42,240 nt of DNA from Candidatus Njordarchaeum guaymasense (GTDB lineage: Archaea; Asgardarchaeota; Njordarchaeia; Njordarchaeales; Njordarchaeaceae). Positions within the stretch are counted from its first letter, which is position 1. Each line of letters starts with the position of its first letter. A model generated the notes under the pieces. That model was not told the origin of the DNA. It worked only from the letters and a program-made list of their open reading frames with translations, and did no database searches. Shown piece by piece: positions 17,175 through 26,102 of this stretch. The position numbers were made by a program, and so were the translations under genes. The stretch spans positions 1 through 42,240 of the forward strand of contig JAUQYT010000299.1 of assembly GCA_030587605.1 (NCBI GenBank). The letters are read 5' to 3'.

Positions 17175-17828
17175 ATGTCAACAAACATCATTCGTGGCGT
17201 TCATCCAACTAGGATGGAACTAATCTTACTTCAACGTAGGAGGATACTCGCGGAGAAAGGGCACAATCTACTCAAGGAGAAGCGCGACGCCTTGATAATG
17301 GAGTTCTTCAGCACATTGGAGGACATAAGGAAAGTAAGGGAAGACGTGAACTCCGCCCTCCAAGAAGCTTTTAGGGCGCTATTGGAAGCGAAAATGATTC
17401 TGGGTCCAGCAAAGCTGAATGAGTTGTCAATCAATTTGCCGCATATAGTTCAGACAGATGTGGATACAAGGAACATAATGGGCGTAAAAGTCCCCATACT
17501 AAGGGCAAAGGATGAGGCTCGGGAAGAGTCAATCCCTTATAATGTTGTTGACACAACTGCGAAGATGGATGAAGCTATCAAGAAATTTCAACAGGCGATC
17601 AAAGTGATTATCCGCTTAGCTGAAACCGAGACAGCTGTTAGAAAATTGGCTGAGGAAATTGACATAACTAAGAGAAGGGTAAATGCATTAAAGTATATAG
17701 TCATCCCAAGAATAGAAAACACAATAAGATATATTCAGTTTCACCTCGAGGAAGTCGCAAGAGAGGACTTCTTTAGGCTAAAGAGGATCAAAGCCACTCT
17801 TGAAAGGAGGGAACAAACCGGTAGCTGA
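17175..17828 (+). CDS. atpD: A-type ATP synthase subunit D
   Basis: Central-stalk subunit of the A-type ATP synthase, a long antiparallel coiled coil rotating inside the A3B3 head. The N-terminal GVHPTRMELILLQRRRILAEKGHNLLKEKRD and the C-terminal VNALKYIVIPRIENTIRYIQ are diagnostic. Length (217 aa) is normal. ATG at 17175. No other ATP synthase subunit is in the window, so subunit D is separated from the usual A-B-D order here. Confidence 0.95.
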   Translation: MSTNIIRGVHPTRMELILLQRRRILAEKGHNLLKEKRDALIMEFFSTLEDIRKVREDVNSALQEAFRALLEAKMILGPAKLNELSINLPHIVQTDVDTRNIMGVKVPILRAKDEAREESIPYNVVDTTAKMDEAIKKFQQAIKVIIRLAETETAVRKLAEEIDITKRRVNALKYIVIPRIENTIRYIQFHLEEVAREDFFRLKRIKATLERREQTGS

Positions 17829-17863
17829 GCATGTTTAAGACAAGGAAATCGATGAGCTACTGC

Positions 17864-18229
17864 TTACTTCTTCTGTAGCTTCAGGTTTAGGATTGCCTGA
17901 GCCAAGTCTCCCTTTGATTCAATGAGTGCGTTGCGAGCCTCATCGAGACTCACCCCGACTTGGTCAGAAACTAGTTTTACGTCTTCAGGCGATAGTTCAG
18001 TCCCTCCTTCTTGTCTCTCAGAAGTTCGTTGCAAGGGAGCCCCGACCACCTGAAATACGTCGGTGTTGCCGGATTTCATGCGAGTCACTTGAGGGTTCTG
18101 AATCACGAGCTCAGCGCCTGAAGCCATGCGAAAAATGACCTCGTTAACATCACCAACTTCCTCGATCTTGAGCCCCATCTTACCCATGAGCCTGCGCATT
18201 GTCCTAGGATCCATTTTTCGAGGAAACAT
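17864..18229 (-). CDS. nac: Nascent polypeptide-associated complex protein NAC
   Basis: Archaeal alpha-NAC homodimer, a ribosome-bound chaperone. The N-terminal basic MFPRKMDPRTMRRLMGKMG precedes the NAC domain (VIFRMASGAELVIQNPQVTR), and a C-terminal UBA domain follows (SPEDVKLVSDQVGVSLDEA). The frame also has GTG at 18244; ATG at 18229 is the usual family start. It overlaps the end of the PUA-protein gene by about 26 bp, suggesting coupling. Confidence 0.95.
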   Translation of the reverse strand: MFPRKMDPRTMRRLMGKMGLKIEEVGDVNEVIFRMASGAELVIQNPQVTRMKSGNTDVFQVVGAPLQRTSERQEGGTELSPEDVKLVSDQVGVSLDEARNALIESKGDLAQAILNLKLQKK

Positions 18230-18704
18230 GTTGACCCTTGACACCTCTTCTCACTTTGATAGCAATACCATACTTAAATCTTTTAGCTTCCTCTCCGGAC
18301 AAAAGCGAACGACCAACGGCTAGAAGTGACGAATCCTCAGACATCACAATAGTTTCGTTGCCAGCACGTATTCCGTCTGCGGCTTCAATTACGTGCTTTG
18401 CAAAAACATTTCCTCCTCTTGAAATTGGCAAAATGAATTCACTGTTGACTGTGACAAGTGGGCCATCATGCCTGCCAGCTAGCTTTCCAGCCCCTTCAAC
18501 GGACAGAGAAAAAGTACCGCTTCTTGGGTTGAGGGTCGCTATGTGAATGTTATTCTCTCGTATCTCCTTTATCTTACCTGTCTTAGGAGAGGCAGAGACA
18601 TTGACTTCGTCTGTGAATAGATGAGACCCAGCGCTCGCAGAGAACTGGTAGTCAGCAATCATGCGAAGCTTCCTAAGGACCCAGTAACTGGCTCTCTTTG
18701 GCAA
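18204..18704 (-). CDS. PUA-domain protein related to archaeosine TGT C-terminal region
   Basis: A 166-aa protein that resembles the C-terminal C2-PUA part of archaeosine tRNA-guanine transglycosylase. The N-terminal RKLRMIADYQFSASAGSHLF with DEVNVSASPKTGKIKEI matches the C2-like module. The C-terminal half (VFAKHVIEAADGIRAGNETIVM to LLAVGRSLLSGEE) is a PUA RNA-binding domain. No catalytic domain is present, so it probably binds RNA or assists tRNA modification. TTG start at 18704, 10 bp after pan. Confidence 0.82.
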   Translation of the reverse strand: MPKRASYWVLRKLRMIADYQFSASAGSHLFTDEVNVSASPKTGKIKEIRENNIHIATLNPRSGTFSLSVEGAGKLAGRHDGPLVTVNSEFILPISRGGNVFAKHVIEAADGIRAGNETIVMSEDSSLLAVGRSLLSGEEAKRFKYGIAIKVRRGVKGQHVSSKNGS

Positions 18705-18714
18705 ATGGCTGTTT

Positions 18715-19929
18715 TCACCCGTATATGCCGTTACATGAATCTATGGTGGATGTGAAGCAACCAAGAACCTTGGAGACGGCTTTCTCAAAATCTATCTGCT
18801 GCACCTTGTTTCTGAATTCTCTGATTGCGAACATTCCAGCTTCAGTGCATATAGATTTAATGTCAGCGCCTGTTGCACCTTCAGTCATCTTGACCAGCTT
18901 CGTGAAATCTACAGAATCGGACATACTCATTTTCCTCGTATGGATACGGAATATCTCAACACGCGTCTTCTCATCTGGAAATGGAAACTCGATGACTCGA
19001 TCGAAACGTCCTGGGCGAAGAAGAGCGGGATCAAGTATGTCAGGACGATTTGTTGCTGCTATTATTCTGACATCACCTCGTGCATCGAAACCGTCGAGGA
19101 CACTCAATAATTGCATAAGTGTCCTTTGCACCTCTCGGTCACCGCTGGTGGCAACTTCTAATCTCCTACTTGCTACAGCGTCTATCTCGTCTATGAAAAC
19201 AATACTTGGAGCTTTTTCTCTAGCCAGTTGGAAAACTTCTCTAACAAGTCGAGCGCCTTCACCTATGAACTTCTGTACAAATTCGGAGCCAATCACTCTT
19301 AGAAATGTGGATCTTGTCTCTCTTGCAACGGCGCGAGCGACCAACGTCTTGCCTGACCCTGGAGGACCACATAGTAACACCCCTTTGGGAGGGTCTATTC
19401 CAATTTCTTCAAATATCTCAGGGTGCGTTAGTGGAAGCTCAACAGTCTCCCTGATCTCTTCTATCTGTTCATTCAATCCTCCGACGTCGTTATAGGATAC
19501 AGGAGGGGCCACTTCGACCTCCATGCCCCGGACGAAAGGATCTTTAGTCTGGGGTAGAACCTCGACAACCGCAAACGTTCTTTGATTAAGAGCTACTCTC
19601 GCACCTGCAAACAATAAGTTCTTAGGAATACTCTTCGACACATAAACAACGAAATTTGGACCTGTTGAGCTCTTAACTACTGCTCGACCATCTTCCAATA
19701 CGTCGCTTACCTGTGCAGCTATTAAAGGTGGCTGCCTCGCTTTCTCGATCTCAGCCCTGAGTGAATGGAGCTCCCTTTCAATTCGTATTCTCTCGGCGTC
19801 AATCAGCTGTTTCTCACTCTCAAGTGAACGAACCTTTCTCTCGAGATGTCTCGTATACGAAGATAGATACGATTCTTCGACGTTGTTATAAACCCTCTTC
19901 TTGGAACCAGATTCCAACATGTCAGGCAA
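18715..19929 (-). CDS. pan: Proteasome-activating nucleotidase PAN
   Basis: AAA+ unfoldase that feeds substrates to the 20S proteasome. Order: N-terminal coiled coil (about residues 20-65), OB-like domain, then the AAA domain with Walker A GPPGSGKT, Walker B IVFIDEIDA, sensor AATNRPD and Arg finger RPGRFDR. The protein ends Ile-Tyr-Gly, which fits the HbYX rule for opening the 20S gate. The open frame runs to 20127, but the TTG at 19929 lies 7 bp after GGAGG and gives a normal 404 aa. Upstream codons lack PAN similarity. Confidence 0.94.
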   Translation of the reverse strand: MPDMLESGSKKRVYNNVEESYLSSYTRHLERKVRSLESEKQLIDAERIRIERELHSLRAEIEKARQPPLIAAQVSDVLEDGRAVVKSSTGPNFVVYVSKSIPKNLLFAGARVALNQRTFAVVEVLPQTKDPFVRGMEVEVAPPVSYNDVGGLNEQIEEIRETVELPLTHPEIFEEIGIDPPKGVLLCGPPGSGKTLVARAVARETRSTFLRVIGSEFVQKFIGEGARLVREVFQLAREKAPSIVFIDEIDAVASRRLEVATSGDREVQRTLMQLLSVLDGFDARGDVRIIAATNRPDILDPALLRPGRFDRVIEFPFPDEKTRVEIFRIHTRKMSMSDSVDFTKLVKMTEGATGADIKSICTEAGMFAIREFRNKVQQIDFEKAVSKVLGCFTSTIDSCNGIYG

Positions 19930-20094
19930 GGTGATGCCTCCACACTTTACGCTAGATGAAATCGGCTTGGTGCCATTTACCAGAAAATAGATAAACCTGA
20001 CCTTATTAATTCTTTCTGTAGCAATGCAACAAATACTGCTCAATGATAACACTGTTGCCAGTGACATCGAGTAGGTTTCTGGGAGGCAAGCGCG

Positions 20095-20628
20095 TTGAAG
20101 TGCGAAATCTGTGGAGGAGACATGCATACGAAGGGGATTCTGATTGAAGTTGAGGGGGCAAGACTAGCCGTCTGTGAGCGATGTAAGAGATTTGGCCAAG
20201 AGGTCAGGAAGCATTTGAACCAGCCCCGCGCAAGCCCTAGCCACCTTCCAATCAAAACTGCGCCTACGATCCCTAGAAGAACTGTCAAACCAAAACCCGT
20301 ACGGGATAAGACACCAAAGAGCGAATTACAGGAATACGAGCTTGTTGAGGACTATCCTCAACGAATCAGACGCGCCCGCGAGTCCCTCAAAGCTACTCAA
20401 ATAGAACTAGGTAAGAGAATAGGTGAGAGGCTCTCAATTATTCAAAAGCTCGAGACGGGGAAGATGTGGCCGTCTGACTCACTTGTGGAGAAAATAGAGA
20501 GAACGCTACACATAACGCTTAGGGCACCAGCTAGTGATGATTCGATTTCGCATCACTATGAGAAACCGAAATCAGAGCTGACAATCGGAGACATAGCTAA
20601 CCCAGTCGTTAAGAAGAAAGCAGGCTAG
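20095..20628 (+). CDS. mbf1: Multiprotein bridging factor 1 (aMBF1)
   Basis: Archaeal MBF1: an N-terminal zinc ribbon (CEICGG at the start, CERCKR near residue 27), a basic Pro/Lys linker, then an HTH_3 domain (RIRRARESLKATQIELGKRI, then SIIQKLETGKMWPS). Eukaryotic MBF1 is a transcription coactivator; archaeal MBF1 has been linked to the ribosome, so its role is not settled. TTG at 20095 after GGGAGG. Divergent from pan and overlapping trm56 by 20 bp at the 3' ends. Confidence 0.93.
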   Translation: MKCEICGGDMHTKGILIEVEGARLAVCERCKRFGQEVRKHLNQPRASPSHLPIKTAPTIPRRTVKPKPVRDKTPKSELQEYELVEDYPQRIRRARESLKATQIELGKRIGERLSIIQKLETGKMWPSDSLVEKIERTLHITLRAPASDDSISHHYEKPKSELTIGDIANPVVKKKAG

Positions 20629-21169
20629 AACTACTTACAACCTTCTTTCCCCTTAGACATGGAATGATGCCAATTCTTGCACCTCGAAACTGTCTTTTGA
20701 ATTCACCACCGTTGAGCAAGATATGCAGGAAAACGGCCAAAGCAGATACCTCACTGTGCGGTTGACTTGTTATTGAAACATTCCAGTCAACAAGCTCGTA
20801 TATCTCTCGCGGAACCTTTTGCCCCCCGACGATAACCAGCAAGTCTCGGTCGCATGATCTGATTTCTTCCACCACATCGTATACGCTGAGACCATACATC
20901 GTTAATTGAACTGATTTTCCTGATGCCTTCCAATTCGTAAGAAAGGGCTTCCACGATCTAACATGTTGAACCATGAACCCGCCACCCCAATTCGAAGTAA
21001 CCCTATCTATGCTCTGACCTAATTCAGGGTCCTTGTCGCCGGAAAATAGCATCCTTTCTGCGCCAAATGCGCGAGCAGCGAGCGCAACGTGAGTCGAAAG
21101 TCTCGGATCCCGTTTTTTTCTATGACCCATTCTAAAGACGGTTATGCCTTTCAAACTCCAACCCACCAC
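20609..21169 (-). CDS. trm56: tRNA (cytidine56-2'-O)-methyltransferase Trm56
   Basis: SPOUT-class archaeal enzyme that 2'-O-methylates C56 in the tRNA T loop. Diagnostic segments are FRMGHRKKRDPRLSTHVAL, DRVTSNWGGGF, VQLTMYGL, VIVGGQKVPREIYE and DWNVSITSQPHSEVSALAVFL. With Pus10 and TrmY it completes a set of T-loop 54-56 modifiers in the window. The frame begins at GTG 21169; TTG 21154 may be the real start, since the family starts near VTVFRMGHR. Confidence 0.93.
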   Translation of the reverse strand: MVGWSLKGITVFRMGHRKKRDPRLSTHVALAARAFGAERMLFSGDKDPELGQSIDRVTSNWGGGFMVQHVRSWKPFLTNWKASGKSVQLTMYGLSVYDVVEEIRSCDRDLLVIVGGQKVPREIYELVDWNVSITSQPHSEVSALAVFLHILLNGGEFKRQFRGARIGIIPCLRGKKVVSSSSLLSS

Positions 21170-21297
21170 AAGTCGAGCGTTAACACTGAAACAAACTCTT
21201 GTTAATATGCGTATTCTTGCCTCAGTTATAAATGGAATGAGTCTTTAAATTAGATATGATTTTTAAGCAATCAAACCATATTATTCTTAGGAAGGCG

Positions 21298-21366
21298 ATG
21301 CAGCGAGCAAAACTTCGTGAAGCGACCCCCAGGCAACTAACAACGACTGTCAGGAAAGGGAGTTGA
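21298..21366 (+). CDS. Possible 22-aa leader peptide upstream of tfe
   Basis: ATG at 21298 preceded by AGGAAGG, 22 codons rich in Arg, Lys and Thr, TGA at 21366. The tfe start codon follows 7 bp later. It could be a leader peptide coupled to tfe or chance. There is no similarity to judge by. Confidence 0.25.
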   Translation: MQRAKLREATPRQLTTTVRKGS

Positions 21367-21373
21367 GAACCCT

Positions 21374-21892
21374 ATGAGCGGCAAGCCCAATAGTCCGAGT
21401 GACTTGATTGTTTCGATAATAGGCGAGATAGGGGGCGAGGAAGCGGTCAAAGTAGCGACGGCCTTAGCCAACGAAGAAGAAACTACAGACGAGAAAATAG
21501 CTGGAAGCACAGGAATGCGCCTGAACGCTGTCAGGAAAGTTCTTTATAGGTTGCATGAGAACCACCTTGCATCCTACCGGAGAACTAGAGACAGCAATAC
21601 GGGGTGGTTCGTGTATTTTTGGAGGCTTAACCCAGAGAAAATATCTGATCTTATTAGAGATAGGAAGAGGCTTGCACTTCGAAAACTAAGAGAAAGATTA
21701 TCCTACGAGAAAGAACATATATTCTTTCACTGTGGAAACGACCAGTGTCAAAGGTGTACTTTCGACGAGGCTGTGGAGCTCTCATTCCAGTGCCCCACGT
21801 GCAGGCACTCGCTGCAGTTCTACGGTAACAACGGCATAATAGTAGTTCTGGAAGACAAGATAAGAAGAATTGAAGTAGACATAAATGCCTGA
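21374..21892 (+). CDS. tfe: Transcription initiation factor TFE (alpha subunit)
   Basis: Archaeal TFE helps TBP/TFB recruit polymerase and stabilises the open complex. The N-terminal winged helix (IVSIIGEIGGEEAVKVATAL, RLNAVRKVLYRLHENHLASY) is followed by a C-terminal zinc ribbon (CGNDQCQRC, CPTC). The 172-aa length is normal. ATG at 21374. TATA-like sequences TTATAAAT (21228) and CTTTAAAT lie upstream in the gap with trm56. Confidence 0.95.
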   Translation: MSGKPNSPSDLIVSIIGEIGGEEAVKVATALANEEETTDEKIAGSTGMRLNAVRKVLYRLHENHLASYRRTRDSNTGWFVYFWRLNPEKISDLIRDRKRLALRKLRERLSYEKEHIFFHCGNDQCQRCTFDEAVELSFQCPTCRHSLQFYGNNGIIVVLEDKIRRIEVDINA

Positions 21893-21940
21893 ACGTAGCT
21901 GCAGTGAATGTTTCGAGAGAAGGCGGCCTTGTCGCCAACT

Positions 21941-22051
21941 GGGCGGGTGATCTAGCCTGGTTATGATGCCGCGCTTACAACGCGGTAGAAGTTATTGCTT
22001 GTAGAATTGCTTCCGCGAGAGTCGCCGGTTCAAACCCGGCCCCGCCCACCA
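21941..22051 (+). tRNA. tRNA-Val(UAC) with an intron in the variable region
   Basis: Acceptor GGGCGGG pairs with CCCGCCC (22041-22047). The anticodon arm CCGCG-CTTACAA-CGCGG gives UAC, and the T arm is GCCGG-TTCAAAC-CCGGC. Thirty-three extra bases follow the anticodon stem. Removing 21987-22019 gives a perfect 5-bp anticodon stem, a normal 5-nt variable loop (TAGTC) and a 75-nt tRNA. Removing a CGCG-shifted block nearer the anticodon would leave a C-A mismatch at 27-43. Inside the insert, CGCG and GAAG can pair with CTTC and CGCG around a GTA bulge. The CCA end is encoded (22049-22051). Confidence 0.9.
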
Positions 22052-22382
22052 TGGGCTACTTGAAAACAAGAATGCTAGCCAAAAAAAATATGAATTCTGA
22101 ATGTTTTTATTCAGAAACTTGTTACCAAGGAAGATACGGTACGCCACTAAACTGGATTAGTCTGGATGGCACGGACTTGCCTAGAGACTTTGACGCAACG
22201 ATGACGAAGAGGGGCATGATCTTCTTTATGTTCTCACTCAATGTTTATCACTCCTTTTGCTTTGAGCAAATGTCCTGAGAGAGGATATTTGAACACCACC
22301 ATTGGACTGACGCGTGACCTGTGACCAAGTAAGGCGATAGAAAAGTCGAATTTGAGTAGTTCAAGTTGGAAAGTTATGGAAA
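22052..22382. other. Gap between tRNA-Val and tRNA-Ser
   Basis: 331 bp with no gene I can support. A 75-codon frame reads through part of it but has an unconvincing composition and no ribosome-binding site. No repeat or RNA fold was recognised. Confidence 0.5.
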
Positions 22383-22487
22383 TGGCGCCGGGGACGGGAT
22401 TTGAACCCGCGCGACCCCGAAGAGTCACGGGCTCTCCTTTTTATGCTCACTCAAGGCCCGCGCCGTAGTCCACTTGGCTACCCCGGC
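22383..22487 (-). tRNA. tRNA-Ser(UGA) with a 16-nt intron
   Basis: On the minus strand acceptor GCCGGGG pairs with CCCCGGC (22387-22393), with discriminator G and encoded CCA (22383-22385). The anticodon arm CGGGC-CTTGAG...A-GCCCG reads UGA. A long variable arm (GACTC-TTCG-GGGTC) confirms a class II tRNA, and the T arm is GCGGG-TTCAAAT-CCCGT. Sixteen bases (22434-22449) sit after position 37 and must be removed, the canonical archaeal intron site. The boundary may shift by one base. Confidence 0.92.
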
Positions 22488-22658
22488 CCACATTCTTGAA
22501 TGCCATCAGATCCGGCGTGAAAACGCAATCAAGGGCTGATGAGAAACATGTTTGACCGTAAACCCAAAAATCTTGGATCCCAAATTAGAGGTCGTGCACG
22601 TCAGAGTTGCATCTGAGGGCCAGCTAGTGCATCTATTCTATGATGCAACGCCTTTGAT

Positions 22659-22967
22659 CTAAACGATCTCAATTTCAATGTATACATCTTCAGGTATTCT
22701 GATTCGCATTATCTGTCTCATAGTTCTCTCGTCAGCATCGAGATCTATCAATCGCTTGTGAACGCGCATCTCCCATTTATCCCAGGTATGAGTACCTTCT
22801 CCACAAGGGGATTTCCTTGTTGGCACCAAAAGATGCTTCGTCGGGAGCGGAATGGGTCCAGATATACGAGTCCCCGTCTTCAATGCAATGTTCTTAACTT
22901 GCTTACACACATCATCAAGCTTTCCTGAACTTATGCTCGACAATTTGATCTTTGCTCTCTGAACCAT
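22659..22967 (-). CDS. rps10: 30S ribosomal protein S10
   Basis: Small-subunit protein S10. LSSISSGKLDDVCKQVKNIA, SGPIPLPTKHLLVPTRKSPC and WEMRVHKRLIDLDADE are diagnostic of the archaeal form. The frame extends to 22991, but ATG at 22967 lies after GGTGATC and gives the normal 102 aa. It ends the rpo-ribosomal operon, 61 bp after tuf. Confidence 0.97.
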   Translation of the reverse strand: MVQRAKIKLSSISSGKLDDVCKQVKNIALKTGTRISGPIPLPTKHLLVPTRKSPCGEGTHTWDKWEMRVHKRLIDLDADERTMRQIMRIRIPEDVYIEIEIV

Positions 22968-23028
22968 TAGGATCACCGATGCTAACCACAAGAATCCCAG
23001 AAAGAGTAAGGTGTGAAAGATTGTGAGA

Positions 23029-24333
<1,305 letters not shown>

Positions 24334-24438
24334 TTGTGAACCATTCCTCCAACGTATCTGGTTAATATAACTGTCTCATCCAGTCAAACAGTGACCTTCA
24401 TTATTCGGTTAAGAGTTTATAATTTTGATGTTTTTCCC

Positions 24439-24448
24439 CTTATAAAGG
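24439..24448 (-). promoter_or_regulatory. Candidate TATA box for aEF-1A
   Basis: On the minus strand, CCTTTATAAGG lies about 110 bp upstream of the tuf start, giving a leader of about 80 nt that keeps the GGAGG site. A second AT-rich element, TTATATTAA at 24362-24370, is too near the start to retain the ribosome-binding site. Confidence 0.4.
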
Positions 24449-24587
24449 TTTTTGGTAAGAGAGCTAATCGGAAGAAGACGATCCCCTTGCGCCAACAGCC
24501 GACTTACATTGTGGACGAATCCCTTGAAGTCGAGAAACACTTCTCTTCAAACAAATATGAGAGCTGTTGTGAAAGAGGATTCAACTA

Positions 24588-25160
24588 CTACCTGGCTGAG
24601 AGCGCAATTCTTTCCTTCTCATCTTTCTTCTGTATCGCGTAAGCCTTTGGATTCTTTGTCGCAACGGCGATTATCTCATCAGCTAAGCACTCATCTATCG
24701 TCTTCGGATTCTTGAAAGAAGCTGACCATGCGCCTTCCATGATAAACCTTATCGCCACGTCGATGCGCCGTTGTGGGGCGACATCCACAGCCTGATGATA
24801 GACAATTCCACCATAACTGATTCTAGTTGTTTCTTCACGCGGAGCGGCATTTTCTATTGCCTGAACAAAAATCTTAAGGGGGTTTTCTCCCGTCTTGAGT
24901 TCAACCATCTCGAATGCCGCCTTTACGATGTTGGTTGCTAAGTGTTTCTTTCCACTGTTTCGGCCAGTTTTCATCAGTCGATTTATCAGACGCTCCACTA
25001 TTGGTGCTTGAGATTTGCCGAATTTATTATGTTCGTGCCGCGCTCCCGTGTGCGGGAGGTACATAGGATGGAGTGATATGTATCTTCTTAGACCCACGTC
25101 GTTAACCTTGATGTCCTTGAAGCTCCATTTGCCAAAGAGTTTTACTTCAGACAAGTCCAT
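24588..25160 (-). CDS. rps7: 30S ribosomal protein S7
   Basis: Primary binder of the 16S rRNA 3' domain. KSQAPIVERLINRLMKTGRN, KHLATNIVKAAFEM, GENPLKIFVQAIENAAPREE and the C-terminal LADEIIAVATKNPKAYAIQK identify archaeal S7. ATG at 25160. Rps12, which normally precedes it after nusA, is missing: the 84-bp gap before S7 is too short to hold it. Confidence 0.97.
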   Translation of the reverse strand: MDLSEVKLFGKWSFKDIKVNDVGLRRYISLHPMYLPHTGARHEHNKFGKSQAPIVERLINRLMKTGRNSGKKHLATNIVKAAFEMVELKTGENPLKIFVQAIENAAPREETTRISYGGIVYHQAVDVAPQRRIDVAIRFIMEGAWSASFKNPKTIDECLADEIIAVATKNPKAYAIQKKDEKERIALSAR

Positions 25161-25244
25161 TCACCCAACATATGAGAATCTTCGTCTTCCATCTATTACT
25201 AGCAGGTTTTTATCTGTTTTCCTCCTGCAAACAACTGGAATCGC

Positions 25245-25682
25245 CTATGTTATTACGACGTCATTGATGCCGAAGTGTCTACTCGCGAGAAGCCTAGCCC
25301 GTGCAACATTCTTCCCATTCTTACCTATTGCTAGACCGCGATCCTTGGGTTCCACGGTCACTACCGCAACCTTATGACCTTCCTTTTTCTCAGCTATCTT
25401 CACTGATTTTATCCGCGCAGGAGCTAACGTATTCTTTACAAAGTCCTCAGGTGACTCGGAGTATTCCACAATTTCGACTTCCTTACGTAAGACTTCCTCA
25501 ACGCGTTTCACATTAGAACCTTTTTTCCCGATTGCCAGACCTATATCACCTGCTTTTATTACAAATATCACTCTGCTACTCTTTTCGTCGACTACGACAT
25601 CCTTGGAAGTAGCCCCCGTGACTCCCTCGAAGAGCCTGATATACTGAATCTCATCCGTTGTTAGTTTTACTCCACTATTCAT
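25245..25682 (-). CDS. nusA: NusA-like transcription/RNA-binding protein (two KH domains)
   Basis: The archaeal NusA core has only two KH domains. The GxxG loops are in GDIGLAIGKKGSNVKRV and DRGLAIGKNGKNVARAR. At 145 aa it lacks the S1 and N-terminal domains of the bacterial protein, as is normal in archaea. Its ATG overlaps the rpl30e stop as ATGA, so translation is coupled. Confidence 0.95.
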   Translation of the reverse strand: MNSGVKLTTDEIQYIRLFEGVTGATSKDVVVDEKSSRVIFVIKAGDIGLAIGKKGSNVKRVEEVLRKEVEIVEYSESPEDFVKNTLAPARIKSVKIAEKKEGHKVAVVTVEPKDRGLAIGKNGKNVARARLLASRHFGINDVVIT

Positions 25683-26044
25683 GTTCTGCGTCCTCCAGTC
25701 ACGATCTGCATGATGTTAGAGTCCCCTGATTCCTTGATGGCCATGGCAGATATCATGAAAGGTTTCCCGCAAGTCGAACCAAGATCCCATGACGAAGACC
25801 CAAATCTAAGAATAGGAACTTGAGACAGTTTACTATAATACTCGATTCTTGACAAGATGCTCTCTGGGCAGTTGTTGGCGAGTATAACAAGTCTGGCCTT
25901 GCCTCTCTTGATGGCTTCCAGTGTACTTTCAAAGCCAAAACAGACTGCTCCCGTCTTAACAGCGATTCTTATAGATTTGGACACATCCGACCTTTCTATG
26001 GTGGCAGAGTGTCCTTCCTTAGTTCTTGACGACATTTTTACCAT
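25679..26044 (-). CDS. rpl30e: 50S ribosomal protein L30e
   Basis: L7Ae/L30e-superfamily protein. IRIAVKTGAVCFGFESTLEAIKRGKARLVILANNCP is the family core (residues about 23-58), followed by VPILRFGSSSWDLGSTCGKP. The frame runs upstream to TTG 26155 inside rpoA2, but the extra N-terminus has no L30e similarity; ATG at 26044 or 26035 is more likely. It is between rpoA2 and nusA, as in most archaea. Confidence 0.93.
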   Translation of the reverse strand: MVKMSSRTKEGHSATIERSDVSKSIRIAVKTGAVCFGFESTLEAIKRGKARLVILANNCPESILSRIEYYSKLSQVPILRFGSSSWDLGSTCGKPFMISAMAIKESGDSNIMQIVTGGRRT

Positions 26045-26102
26045 GCTTCCTTCGGTACTGGGTTCTACCTCACTTTTGAAGCAGTATCGATATATTCTGG
26101 TG

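Noticed and set aside
19930..20127. N-terminal extension of PAN by 66 residues
   Set aside because: The TTG at 19929 has an ideal ribosome-binding site, the extension lacks PAN similarity and it overlaps the divergent mbf1 start.
22051..22278. 75-codon plus frame after tRNA-Val
   Set aside because: Its ATG overlaps the tRNA CCA end, and composition and context do not support a gene.
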